Assembly: GCA_016490735.1 (NCBI GenBank)
Contig: JAEMWC010001545.1
Coordinates: forward strand, 70,001 to 134,000
Source: Pachyseris speciosa
Lineage: Eukaryota > Cnidaria > Anthozoa > Scleractinia > Pachyseridae
Length of the DNA stretch: 64,000 bases
Direction of reading: 5' to 3'
Shown here: piece after piece, positions 47,629 to 64,000 of the stretch
How positions within the stretch are numbered: the stretch's first letter is position 1
Layout of the letters: each line of letters starts with the position of its first letter
The notes under the pieces: generated by a model
Databases searched by the model: none
The model's input: the letters and a program-made list of their open reading frames with translations, nothing else
Told to the model about the DNA's origin: nothing
Position numbers and translations under genes: made by a program

Positions 47629-48212
47629 ATGTTTGTACAAAACCCCAACAACTGCAGTGAAACTCAAGTATTTAATACAGATCAGCAAACAGTATTATGC
47701 GTTTGAGTGTATATGTTTGAAAACAAACCAACTGGGTTGCATGAAGTAAGAGGGAATAGGAGGGACTAATTACAAAATCTCATGTCTAAAAATGGGGGGG
47801 AAAGGGGGCTTATAATAGCAATGCAATACTATTGAGTGGTATACCATGGAATATCCCACAAATCATTTGTTACACATAAACGTTAAGGCGAGTGTGTACA
47901 GAAAGAGATTAGAGGTGATGCGTGGGATATTCCATGAGAATTAGCTTAGCATAAATATTATATACCAATCCATAGAAAACACATAGCCCTACACTATCAA
48001 TGCAGTGCATGATGTGAAGGTTTGGTGGAATACCGAAAAATAAACAATGGCTTTTCTACATTCTGAGTGGCTGTATTTTCTATCGCACAGAATAAATATA
48101 CAGCTGTTTTGGGAAAGGTTGGCCTATATAAGGAAGTCAAATAGCTAATGCGGCAATCCTGAAAGGTAGTCTGGGATTCTGAATTATTCTTTTTAAACGT
48201 CCAGAACTGGCG

Positions 48213-48593
48213 ATGCCACGACTATACAGTGTAGACCTGCGACAGCGTGCAATATGGATGAAAGAGTTTTTAGGATACAGTGTAGATGAAGAAGCAGCTG
48301 CTTTGTATATGACATTAAAAACTTTCAAGCACTGTGTGTTAAATTTCCTTAATACTGGGGAAGTAAACGTATGAAACTTCTGACAACCAATACATAGTTT
48401 TATTATGCATCTGCACGTGGAATTCATAATCATGGAAGCATTGCTGCAACGTCCAAATGGAACGCTTGCAGAGATTGCACATGAAATTCAAGAACAGGCA
48501 GGAACAGAACTTGGTATTTCTAGCATTTTGCTGTATTTGAATCGGAATCATTTCAGCTGCAAAAAGATTGGTGATGTTTTCATTAATTTATGA
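48213..48593 (+). pseudogene. Tc1/IS630-like transposase N-terminus, broken
   Basis: The frame from ATG 48213 reads MPRLYSVDLRQRAIWMKEFL, a typical start of the helix-turn-helix DNA-binding region of Tc1/IS630-type transposases. It stops at about 48374. The similarity resumes in another frame at 48405-48593 (HVEFIIMEALLQRPNGTLAEI, then a second helix-turn-helix-like stretch). The DDE/D catalytic part is absent. Dead remnant. Confidence 0.7.
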
Positions 48594-49465
48594 ACATTTT
48601 GTTCTTGTTTACTGCTCTGTCATGAATACAGCCTTACCAGTACAACAGCAGAAGTGGAGCTTCTGGTGCAGAATTAGGGACCACGTATAACCTTCTTTTG
48701 TTGTTCAGTCTTTTAAAACGCACAAACTTGCATTCACACGATCTCCTTCCATCACGCTGAACAACTGTAAACTCCCGGGCCTACCCCTATCCTTAAGATA
48801 TTGTCGCATACGTTTTTCTCTTCTTATGGGACAGTCTTTTCCAAAACAGCTGTAGATGACTGTATGAGTTGGTAACAGGACCTTGAGTTGTCCAATTTGC
48901 TTCGCACAATCATTGGATTTTGTTTACCACTCTTATGATTTCTAACTGAACTGGACTCCATAATTCAGATCAACATGTATGTATTGCCACTATTAATAAT
49001 ACATCTTTGAGGTTAAGGAAAGAACAAAAACCAAGCTGCAATTATGTAAATATCATGTAAAGAGACCACATGACTGCAATGAGCAGCACTATTGATGGGA
49101 ATTATGCAACGGGCTAACCAAAAATTTTGAATAGGTATATGTATATAATGCACATAATTGGCTTTCCTGTGTGGTCTAGCCCAGTGATCTATCAAGAAAC
49201 AGTCAGTCAAGGGACTCACACAGCCTAAATTAAATTCTTTGAGTCCCAGAGACAGGTGGATGAGTCCCACACCCTTTGAGTCCAGCACCTGTCAGAGTAT
49301 ATATTGAGTATTGTAGTACTGTACCTATACCTGTACCTATATGTACACATAAAATTACATACAAAAAGAGCTTTTTATTTCATCATTTACAACTTACTTT
49401 CAGTCATTGACATACAACATGAATAACTTTCTATGGGGGTGGGGTGGGGAGGGCAATCTCAAAAC
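48594..49465. other. No gene recognised
   Basis: Short frames only. TACCTATACCTGTACCTAT-type short repeats occur near 49320. Confidence 0.4.
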
Positions 49466-49469
49466 GGTC

Positions 49470-50370
49470 AGCACAAAACATGTACTGCGGACTGGGTATA
49501 AAATGCAGACTGAGTATAAAATGAGGACTGAAAGCTGCGGACAAGGTGCAAAACACGGACTGAGGACAAAACACTGTGCAAACGGCAGGTGTGCACAAAA
49601 CATGGCCTAGGCCATGGCTCCAGGCATGGCCCACCCTTTGGCCTACTGGTGGTCATTTTTTTAAACTTGGTTCAGCCTGTGTAAACAGCATTTTCCATCA
49701 ATCTGTCATACCTACGACTCTCTTCTGTTCTCTTGGCAATAGTTCATTCAAATTTTTCAGTGTTAAACAGACTCATGGTAGATTGGAATCAGGAAAACCA
49801 GAATGACATATAAACACAACTTTTGGGCAGCTATCGTAAGGAAGAGCAATTATTATAAAGAAGCTTATGTGCAACAGGAAAACATAATTTAGGACAGAAT
49901 CAAATGCATGTGCATTACTGTGGGAATGGCGAAAAGTGATTGGTTGAAGTTTTCCCAAAATTTACATACCTCAGGAGACACAATTGTCTTGGAATTTTGT
50001 TCAAATTTTATTTCAAAAAACTAAGGGCATAAAATATTCCAAATTCAGTTCTACCATGAGTCTGCTTAGAAAATTTGAGCGAAACGCCGCCGAGAGAACA
50101 GAAGAGAGTCGTAGGTATGACAGATTGACAGAGAAAGTTATTTACATGGGTTTCCGAGCTTTGAAAAATTGACCACCAGTAGGCCATAGGGTGGGCCGTA
50201 GGGTAGGCCATGGCCTAGGCCACATTTTCTCCACACCAGCCTTTTGTACAGTGTTTTGTAGAACTCAGTCCACGTTTTGTACCTAGTCCGCAGCCTTCAG
50301 TCTGCATTTTATACTCAGTCAGCGTTTTATACCCAGTCTGCAATCCAGGTCCACAGTCCGTGTTCAAAAT
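49470..50370. mobile_element. ~0.9-kb foldback element
   Basis: Inverted arms about 190 bp long (49470-49660 and 50170-50370) share GACTGGGTATAAAATGC, CAAAACACTGTGCAAA, GGCCTAGGCCATGG and GGCCTACTGGTGGTCA phrases. A second, inner inverted pair (49690-49800 with 50035-50145) includes GTCATACCTACGACTCTCTTC. The apparent ORFs (49984-50172 and its mirror) follow the symmetry. A class II foldback is likely; no transposase is present. Confidence 0.75.
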
Positions 50371-51657
50371 CTAATTCATGAATTTAAGCTTATACATGTG
50401 CCTATCTTTCCCTTTGCACCATTTTTCCAGTGCATCATCAAAATTGAAACTTCAGCTCTTTATGGACCAAGGTTGTCTATGATTAATTTGTGCTGGACAT
50501 CAACAGCTGGACATCATTTGTCAAGGGAGTCAAGATTTTATTTTGTACTGAAATGACCCTCTCACAACCAGCAGTGTGTACACAAGTTGAGCAAGTGTGG
50601 CAAGGTTTAGAAATTCACTAGAATGGAACTTGTTATTGGTGCCTGGGCCTTGCAGAGCCATCTTGTGTTCTAGTAGACCAGCATGCCGAAGGAGCATGGT
50701 ATTTTGAAAATTTTTGCACTGGGCTTCCTTGCTTGTTGGCTCTTTCCCAAGGGTGAACGCTGAATAGAGGTTTGACTGTAATATATAGACATACTAAAGA
50801 ATCAAAGACAGGTTGCTTTAATACAAGCCTGTCCTGTGCTGTCTTTATATCAGCCAAACTATGATCGAGTCGCATAACAACTAAAGATCAATACAGATGT
50901 TTGCCAAACTTCTAAACTCATAAATCAGTGGGTCGCATGATTCGGTCTTCTCGCCGACATCAAGCCTTGTCATGTATCTTGCAAGGAAGTCACATATACA
51001 GGATATACAGAGTAAAGAAGAACAGCTACAAAGATCTCACACCAAAGACCTAACTCACAAGGGCTACCGAATTACTGCCGGCAAATGTTACAATAAGTTT
51101 AAGTATGACACCTGTTTATACGGTAACCAGTCAAGTCGCCTGAACATCATCTCGCCCAAAATTAGGTTTAGGTTAGTAAATACTGAGTTATCTCACCAGA
51201 AATTTTCATACATTGATCAACATTTTCTGAGCAACCTTACCTTCAACTGAAAAGCAAGTTGTTCGTTTTATTTCCAATAATTGAAGAAAAGCACCGAAAG
51301 ATCCATCAATCAAGCCCACAATAATAAAAATAATACTAATACTACTAATAATAATAATGCTTTATTTATACACGTAACACCAAGGAGCTCCTAAGTGCTT
51401 GTTAAAACATGTACGTGTGTACTAATGTAAAAGAATAAAATTGTACAAAATGTAAAAGGATAAAATTTATCTATTAATGATACATTTTTCAAGGCAACTG
51501 TCCGTTATTTTACTGACTAGATGGTTGCGGTTTGCGAGATTAAAACATTGACAACTTGTAATCAAACTGTAATAACAACACTTTCCTTCACTCTTAAAAA
51601 TTTGATCCAAGTTACGATCATTAAGAACCCTGAATGTTGCGGTCGATAAAACCTTAA
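50371..51657. other. No gene recognised
   Basis: A 92-codon frame (50972-51250) has no familiar motif. A short AT-rich AATAATAATA stretch is at 51330-51360. Confidence 0.4.
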
Positions 51658-52037
51658 AGCCCCAGCTACACGTTCAAACATTGTTATAAAACATTTGTTG
51701 GATGAACAATGTTAGAAAGTGTAGCATGCATGTTTGATGACGTTTGTTCAACATTTTCTGTTGGAAGAATGTTTTGATTTTGATCAAACATTTTCTCCAA
51801 CATACAACAAATGTTGAAGCGTGTAGCCGCCCTTTCAACAATGTTGTATTGCAAAGACCAATCACAGTTAAGGGCCCAGTCTCCAATCCGAGAGCCTAAT
51901 AATTGTTGAAGTCAAAACCCCGAAGCAACGTGTTTCCAACAATGTTATAATTATACATATCCAATATTGTTAGAAGCGTTCTTACAACACTGTTGGGACA
52001 TGTTCTTCTAACAATGTTATAACGTGTAGCCGGGGCT
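51658..52037. mobile_element. PIF/Harbinger-type MITE, TAA target duplication
   Basis: The termini AGCCCCAGCTACACGTT and the complement of AGCCCCGGCTACACGTT are flanked by TAA on both sides (51655-51657, 52038-52040). The interior is filled with ACAATGTT/AACATTGT phrases. The TWA duplication supports PIF/Harbinger. Confidence 0.85.
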
Positions 52038-52839
52038 TAAGGTGATTCCTCTCAATTGCATGGCGCATCCTTACTACACATAATTTATGGCGTCATTTAG
52101 CGCGCGCCACGAGCGCGTACACTAGAAACATTGCGAATTTGCCTTGACATTGAGCTTTTTCAGCTGAAATTTACCCTTTGTCGTCGTGTTGTAAAGAAAC
52201 AAGCCCGGTGACCCCCCTTTTTTATTGGTGTAATGTACTCGTAATAGGCACACGAAAAACATATTTCAAGGTGAAAAAAAGTTTAATAGTAGAAGATAGA
52301 TTATTTATATATAAATGGGGTGAAACTCTGAGTTTGGAGCCAGGAAGGAGTTTGAAATGATGACGAAGTGGTCCAATTTCCTCACATTATTTGCAAGATC
52401 GGCAATTGGAAATCACAATACTAAAAGAATATAGCCCAGAAAAACAATTAGGCTCTAGTTTTCACTACTGATCATAGTTTTTGCTACATAATAACAGCTT
52501 TCTTCAGTTGTTCATGCTTCGAACATTTCTCGCACAACTCCGTAAAAACAGTTAGAACAACGAGCATGCAGGGCGAAAACAAGCACGGTGACCCCATCTT
52601 TTTATTGCATTTTTTCAATGTCCTATGCATGACTATCAATTGTGCCAAGTCCCCTTTTCAGGGGAATTACCTTAAGAGGCTAACAACTGTCGGAAATGAA
52701 ATGAAATTAAATCGAATCAAATTGAAGCTGAATGAAGCTAAATGAAGCTAACAACTGTCGGTTATTGAAATACTAGATGTTATTTCATTTCGTGTATTTG
52801 TTAAGTGAATCACACACAAAACATATCGGCCGACGTAAC

Positions 52840-53010
52840 TTCGGCCGAGATGGCGTTCGGGCGACTTGACTTGACTGAGGGAGGTTTTCCTATGGAACGA
52901 CTTTTTCGTGGGAAAAATCTGACTTTTATTATGGAACGATCTCAATAAGTTTATACTGTGGAACGATCTGACTTGGAACGATCTGACCATGGAACGAAGT
53001 GACCGTAAAC
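52840..53010. repeat. GGAACGATCTGAC short repeats
   Basis: Four to five imperfect copies of ATGGAACGATCTGAC spaced irregularly, together with CGGCCGA motifs. Non-coding. Confidence 0.6.
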
Positions 53011-53339
53011 CGATCAGATTATCACAATCTTCAGCCCATCTTGTGGCATGTTCGAAATATGAACCCATTTTACCGTCATCCTAACTACAGAAAAGGTGAA
53101 CGGAAGGCACTCAAAAACACTTCTAAAGCCTTACCTTGAATTCAAACTGTAGAAATTCAGTTAATACCGCGGTTGACGATGAGAGACGCCCGGACAGGCG
53201 CTAATTTTGTAAACCTGCGATAGCGGGAGATGGCTGAGTGGTGGTAATGCAAAATATGGCGGCTTCTTGCTTCTTTCATAAATCCCGCGGTGACGTATCT
53301 TATGCTTATTGGTCAAGAAAACTTCCTCGTCGCCAATCC

Positions 53340-53403
53340 CTTCTCGTCTTTGCCCATTTGACTGCCTTGGAGATTTCAGCAGTTGTTATTTCGCGATCGG
53401 GAG
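53340..53403 (+). promoter_or_regulatory. PRKN: Candidate promoter-proximal 5' noncoding exon of parkin copy 2
   Basis: A GC-richer stretch ends CGCGATCGGGAG followed by GTAAGTG, a strong donor. An acceptor-like TTTTTTCTGTTGTTTAAAAG lies just before the exon-1 ATG at 54584. If real, the intervening intron contains the split SINE and the Harbinger MITE. Copy 1 lacks this upstream sequence. No TATA box or other promoter proof is visible. Confidence 0.3.
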
Positions 53404-53584
53404 GTAAGTGAATTTTACTCTGTGGCTACAAATTAATGGATTGGACTGTAATTCTGTGAAATCCTAGATCGTGAGGGTAGTTCAGTTGAGCTGAATTCGC
53501 TGTTTTTCAGGCCTTCGATCGAGATAAAATGGATGTTGTACTGTAGGTTTGCAGCATTTGTCTTGCCTGCAGTAGTACGTAGAC

Positions 53585-54388
53585 AATAATCAATTTATAT
53601 GTCTCAAATCTATTAATTAAGGCGAGCACAGATGCTCTACTAATTGGGGAGACTAAGGCATCGTTTACACGGACGCGGGGTTTCATGACCTCGAAACCGC
53701 AACATAAACGACACGGTTTCGAAGTGTTTACACGGAACCTATCCAACCGTTTACGTCATGACGATCTCGTTCTCAGGCATTCTTCTGGGAGCATAACACC
53801 GTCCAAAAAGTTGTCCCATCAAACTCGAGTTCTCCCAGGCCGAATCCAGAATCGTTGTTTTGCTTTCTCTTCGTTACTCTGGAGCGTATCGACGGAAAAG
53901 TCAACATTTCAAGACATCTCTGCCTGTTATTACGATATGCCTCTCGGTTTATAGAGAGTAAAAACATATGAAAGCTGAAAAATCGAACTTAAATTGTGAT
54001 TGTGCCAAAAAGCACTGCACTCCGTGCGAGGTTCACAAAATTACCTTTCACAAGCCAGCCAATTTCACACCAAAATAAGTAACCGTTTTTAAATCGATGC
54101 GGTTTCGCCGTTTACACGACCAATGAAACCGTATCATTTTGAAAACGCTCCACTTTTCAAAGCGTTCCGGTTCTGATAACGAACTCGACCGGCGCCATGT
54201 AAACGAAAGGCGTAACCGCATAGAAACCGATGCGGTTACAAATGAAACTGCGTCCGTGTAAACAGTGCCTAAATTAAATCAACTCTTAATAAATCATGTC
54301 AAATCAAATGTTGGTCTTTGGGGAGAGGGTAAAACTGGAGTACCCGGAGAAAAACCTCTCGGAGCAGAGTAGAGAACCAACAAAAAGG
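53585..54388 (-). mobile_element. SINE fragment split by a MITE
   Basis: 54270-54388 is the complement of the SINE body (CTCTGCTCCGAGAGGTTTTTC side), and 53585-53656 is the complement of its 3' end (TAGTAGAGCATCTGTGCT). Between them sits the MITE 53657-54269. The SINE head with boxes A and B is missing, ending where duplication copy 2 begins. Confidence 0.8.
53657..54269. mobile_element. PIF/Harbinger-type MITE inside a SINE
   Basis: The termini GGCATCGTTTACACGGACGC and the complement of GGCACTGTTTACACGGACGC lie within TAA duplications (53654-53656, 54270-54272). The related SINE at 2.7 kb gives the empty site. The 613-bp body contains repeated GAAACCG/CGGTTTC phrases and no transposase; the 89-codon frame at 53685 has no known motif. 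Confidence 0.9.
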
Positions 54389-54583
54389 GAGTTTGCCCAA
54401 AATAATAGCAAATAGGTAACAATAGTTATTTGCTCCTTATAGCTTGTTATCATGTTCAAAGCCATCAGTTTGCCTGTGAGTCATGTGAATTGTTTGATGT
54501 GTACTTATGAACCGGTATTTATTTGTTCACATAGTGACTGGCTTTTTTCTGTTGTTTAAAAGGGTGTTTTAAACTGCTTAATA

Positions 54584-60865
<6,282 letters not shown>

Positions 60866-61713
60866 GTGGGATTACTTTGCCCAACTGGCGCATGCGCAAC
60901 AATGCGCGTGGGACGCCCAGTGTACTCTCCTCGCGCGTAGCCCACGCCGCGTTCTCGTGTGGATAACTACTCCATTTGACCCCTTATAATATTGCTGCTC
61001 ATTTACATACTGGCTTTGTAAATTATTTTTAACTCTTTGAACACTGGGATTGCTTTGGACTTGATCAGTAAAAAAGTCAGCAACGACATCATATGAATCA
61101 ACAGCAGCAAAGCTTTCCTTTTATGAATTTATTATTTCAAAATTAACAATAAACCAAACGCATACATATTACATATTTCTAGTCTAGTTTGCGTATAAAC
61201 TGTATTGTTCATGGGCGAATTCTGTAACCGTGGCCACTGCGATAACGAAAAGAAACAACAACAAAAATTGGAACTTCAGTGATTTGATCTTGAAGTCTGT
61301 GTTAGCGCAATTTCACAGTTTAGTTTTCAGGGGAAGTTCACTGTTCTGATTCTCCATTGTGTTTGGTTTTATTACCCAGCTGGTGCCTATAAAAATAGTC
61401 TCGTTTTATTATTCATTTATTTTGTTTGTTTAGCTGAGTGGATCTATAAATTCTTTGCCAATGAAAGTGTGCTGAAACAAAACTACTGAACGATCAAGTT
61501 TAGTTGGTAAATGTCAAAGATTCAACGCAAACAAACGCAAATCAAACGTTGTCTTAAACACAACCTTTGGGAGAAAGAACGTTTACTTGTGTTCCGTCTC
61601 TTTCGCTTTTTTTTTTTTTTTTTATGATACAGACATAAAGGTATTCAAAATACAAGTTACACGCCATGTATCATCTTAATTTCACTCTTTCTTGAACATT
61701 TTTCCGATCTCCT

Positions 61714-62721
61714 TTAGCACATCCAATGTAAACTGTTGGTATCTGCTTTCCGCTTCAGCTGCTGTTGCAGAATTCTCTTGAACAAGTCCTCTTCCCTCTT
61801 ACGACTGTCTTCCAAGAATTCCCGCAAAATCCCAATCATGCTCAAATCGTTTTGACGTCTCTGTCCCATTTTAACTGGTCTGGGGTTTTTTCCTGGGTTT
61901 TTTCTGACTGGTGAAGGCTCATTCAATGTGCTGTTCCAGTGTGGTCGCTTATGGCTACTTGGAACCATTTCTTCGGTGTAACTTTCGTCATCAGATGACT
62001 CGTCGTCGCTGTTCCCGTTTTGTGGCGCGGATGCTCCTTGAACTGTTGTCGCAGGGGTGTTCTGTGGAACTCCCTCGTTGTAGATCTGTACCGGTACTGC
62101 GAACTGTCCCACCTGAGTTGATATGGGAGCGTTCAGGGGCGTGGTCGGGGGTGCTGGTGCAATGGAACGCAAGGGTTTGGTTGTGTGGTTATCAGGCGGT
62201 ATATTGATGTGCGGTGTACTGACGGAGCTATCAATCACAACAGGACCCAGCTCCGCGGGAATATTGATGCGCACGACTTCACCCTGATTAAATGGCGCAC
62301 CTTTGTTTTTTAAGATATCCTTCAAGATGTCGTGATACGGAAACGAATGTGGCAGCTGATCCTTTGTCCTGTTGTACTCAGCAAGAAGATTCTTGATTCT
62401 CACTTTACACTGGTTCCCTGTCCTGGGACCAAGCGAGCAGTGCGCCACTCGCCTGTTGAACTCCCTCGCTATCATGTTCCACTCCTGGTAATTTCTCTTC
62501 TTGCCTTTGATCAGTCGGTAGTTTGCCCTCCATAACCCTAACAAAGTCGTTGTTTCTCCCTCAGTCCACCGGGATGAGTTTACTGTTCCTCCAACTTCCT
62601 CTTCATTCTCTTCCGGTTTGGATATTGTCGCTTGGTGTTGAGGAGGCACCTCAATTTGGACCACAGTGCTCCTCTCTTCCTCCCCCACGGGCATCGTACT
62701 TATGTGAGATCCGGTAGCCAT
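61714..62721 (-). CDS. Myb/SANT-like (trihelix) DNA-binding protein, 3' frameshift
   Basis: A single-exon 335-codon frame. After an acidic N-terminus, residues ~48-122 (SSRWTEGETTTLLGLWRANY...WNMIAREFNRRV...NQCKVRIKNLLAEYN) form a Myb/SANT-like trihelix, known from DNA-binding proteins and from accessory proteins of Harbinger transposons. A proline/threonine-rich middle and a Ser/Asp/Glu cluster follow, then PVRKNPGKNPRPVKMGQRR and a charged helical end. Compared with copy 1, one base is missing near 61757. This replaces the conserved ...EAESRYQQF tail with a short KRKADTNSLHWMC end. It is either a domesticated gene or a solo transposon accessory gene; no DDE partner is nearby. Confidence 0.75.
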   Translation of the reverse strand: MATGSHISTMPVGEEERSTVVQIEVPPQHQATISKPEENEEEVGGTVNSSRWTEGETTTLLGLWRANYRLIKGKKRNYQEWNMIAREFNRRVAHCSLGPRTGNQCKVRIKNLLAEYNRTKDQLPHSFPYHDILKDILKNKGAPFNQGEVVRINIPAELGPVVIDSSVSTPHINIPPDNHTTKPLRSIAPAPPTTPLNAPISTQVGQFAVPVQIYNEGVPQNTPATTVQGASAPQNGNSDDESSDDESYTEEMVPSSHKRPHWNSTLNEPSPVRKNPGKNPRPVKMGQRRQNDLSMIGILREFLEDSRKREEDLFKRILQQQLKRKADTNSLHWMC

Positions 62722-64000
62722 GGTAACCGTTCAGGCTGTTATTGTGGGAGATTAAAACTCGGTTAGTTTTGTGCTGAGGCTTTTCTGAAAGTGGGTCCCA
62801 TGTGAGTAAGAAAGCTATCCAAGACAACAGCGTTCACGTAATGTTGACACTTACTATTAGGATAAATGAAAAATCTCGATTAATCTCCTTTAGACATGGA
62901 GTAGACAGAAACAGGCTACTGTTCGCGTAATTTTTCTGAAAATTAAGAATATTGCTACCAGAAAAAAGAACTTTTAAACAGAATTTACAGTCAGTTGGCT
63001 TACTTATGGCTCCTACCTGCGTTAAACCCATAGCACCTCTGCCTTCATTACCTAACGAAACCTCCCCTCCCCAATAAATCAGAAAAGCCCCATACGAAAA
63101 AAATCCTTTCACCAATACGCCCACCAAACAAAGGGCTATAGATGGTTAAGGTCAGCTATTTTAAGCCGGCTTCATCTTGTTTTCTAGTTTTAAACTCAAA
63201 CAGTTTGGATACTCTAAAAACCCGCCCTAAGACAAGTTCCCTCGAACAGGAATATAGGAATATAATCCCGGAACAATTTTATCAGAATTTCACCATTTCG
63301 GATTTGTTATCAGCTGAAAACTTGAAACCGCGGAATTTTCATCTGACAGTCGAGATTTAGCCAACACTTAATACCATTTAACCTTATGCTTGCCAGATCA
63401 TTGGCGGTCACTCAGTGAACGCAAAAATCAAAATTCATCCCGCGAATCGCAAGAGAGCTGTTTTAGCTTCATAACACGAAGAATTTAGACGACCATAAAC
63501 CACTGTATCAAGGCACAAATGGAAACCTTAGACTGAAGAACCAAACACAGTTGCTATCCTTTCTTCAACCACAGAAACGTGAAAAACAAGATACAAAGAT
63601 TGAAATATATGCCTATCTTTGTTTCTATTTGCACTGCCTTGAAAGCGAAATCGAGACAAAATTTCATTTTAAACGGCTATGAAAAAACTCCTCTTCACTA
63701 AACTGCTCTCGAATGCAATTCAAAATTAACATTATTTGCTACAGCTTCGAAAATAATCGATGGTTTCGAGACGAGAGTGGATCCAAACGCTACAAACAGC
63801 ATCGGATCCAACGTTTGAAGCAAACTAATTAATGCGACAAATGGATGCCAATTCGAGATTCGAGCTTGTCTCAAATTGGCGTTATCTCCGCCGCTTTCTA
63901 CGATATCTAAATATTCTTTAAGGTTAAAGTAATGATACTCACATAATTTTGTTTGTGTTATGTTGTCGTTCAGTTCAGCGTTGTCCTTTGCCCAAAGTAA
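62722..64000. other. No gene recognised
   Basis: Upstream side of the Myb/SANT-like gene. Short frames only (for example 63142-63360), without recognisable motifs. No parkin IBR/RING2 exon is visible. Confidence 0.5.

Noticed and set aside
53685..53954. 89-codon ORF in the Harbinger-type MITE
   Set aside because: No similarity to a transposase or Myb partner; the element is non-autonomous and the frame follows GAAACCG repeats.

Overview
The window is eukaryotic nuclear DNA that is rich in transposable elements. It has GT/AG introns, a parkin (PRKN) gene, a muscle-type myosin light chain, a Schlafen-family gene, tRNA-derived SINEs, Penelope-like retroelements, MULEs and many MITEs. Together these suggest a cnidarian, most likely a hexacoral (stony coral or anemone). 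That assignment is inferred from the repeat style and gene mix and is not proven. No tRNA or rRNA gene and no CRISPR array was seen.

Layout. 1-3.4 kb holds short repeats built on TTCACATG, MITEs and SINEs. 3.37-17.75 kb is duplication copy 1: parkin exons 1-6 (+), then an intron-like tract and the 3' end of a Myb/SANT-like gene (-). It is disrupted by a 1.07-kb MULE-type element in intron 1 and by a 6.2-kb TIR element after exon 6, and that element itself contains a MULE with an intact DDE transposase. 17.75-27.9 kb is flanked by two nearly identical 0.91-kb direct repeats containing 79-bp tandem units with TTAGGG-like cores. Between them lie a 3.67-kb near-perfect palindrome (arms about 1.8 kb, 5-bp spacer) and a broken reverse-transcriptase element (-). 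28.9-30.5 kb is a 5'-truncated Penelope-like element with YIDD and GIY-YIG-type regions and a hammerhead-like 3' tail, bounded by 84-bp direct repeats.

30.9-32.6 kb is an intact two-exon myosin essential light chain (+). 34.5-36.3 kb is a ~122-bp minisatellite interrupted by a pogo/Tigger-type MITE. 36.35-47.55 kb is a complete eight-coding-exon Schlafen-family gene (-) whose introns hold a Penelope fragment and dispersed repeats. 47.8-54.4 kb is repeats: a Tc1/IS630-like transposase relic, a foldback element, two MITEs with TAA target duplications, and a SINE split by one of them. 54.39-62.07 kb is duplication copy 2, with parkin exons 1-6 again, followed to 62.72 kb by a longer Myb/SANT ORF (-).

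How the parts relate. The two parkin copies share exon boundaries and phases exactly and differ by only a few residues. Both reach only the first part of RING1, and no IBR or RING2 exon was found in the window. The copies act as each other's empty-site controls, which lets several insertions be read to the base. Exon borders were joined by hand from splice signals and codon phase. All named functions rest on recognisable motifs, not on database searches.
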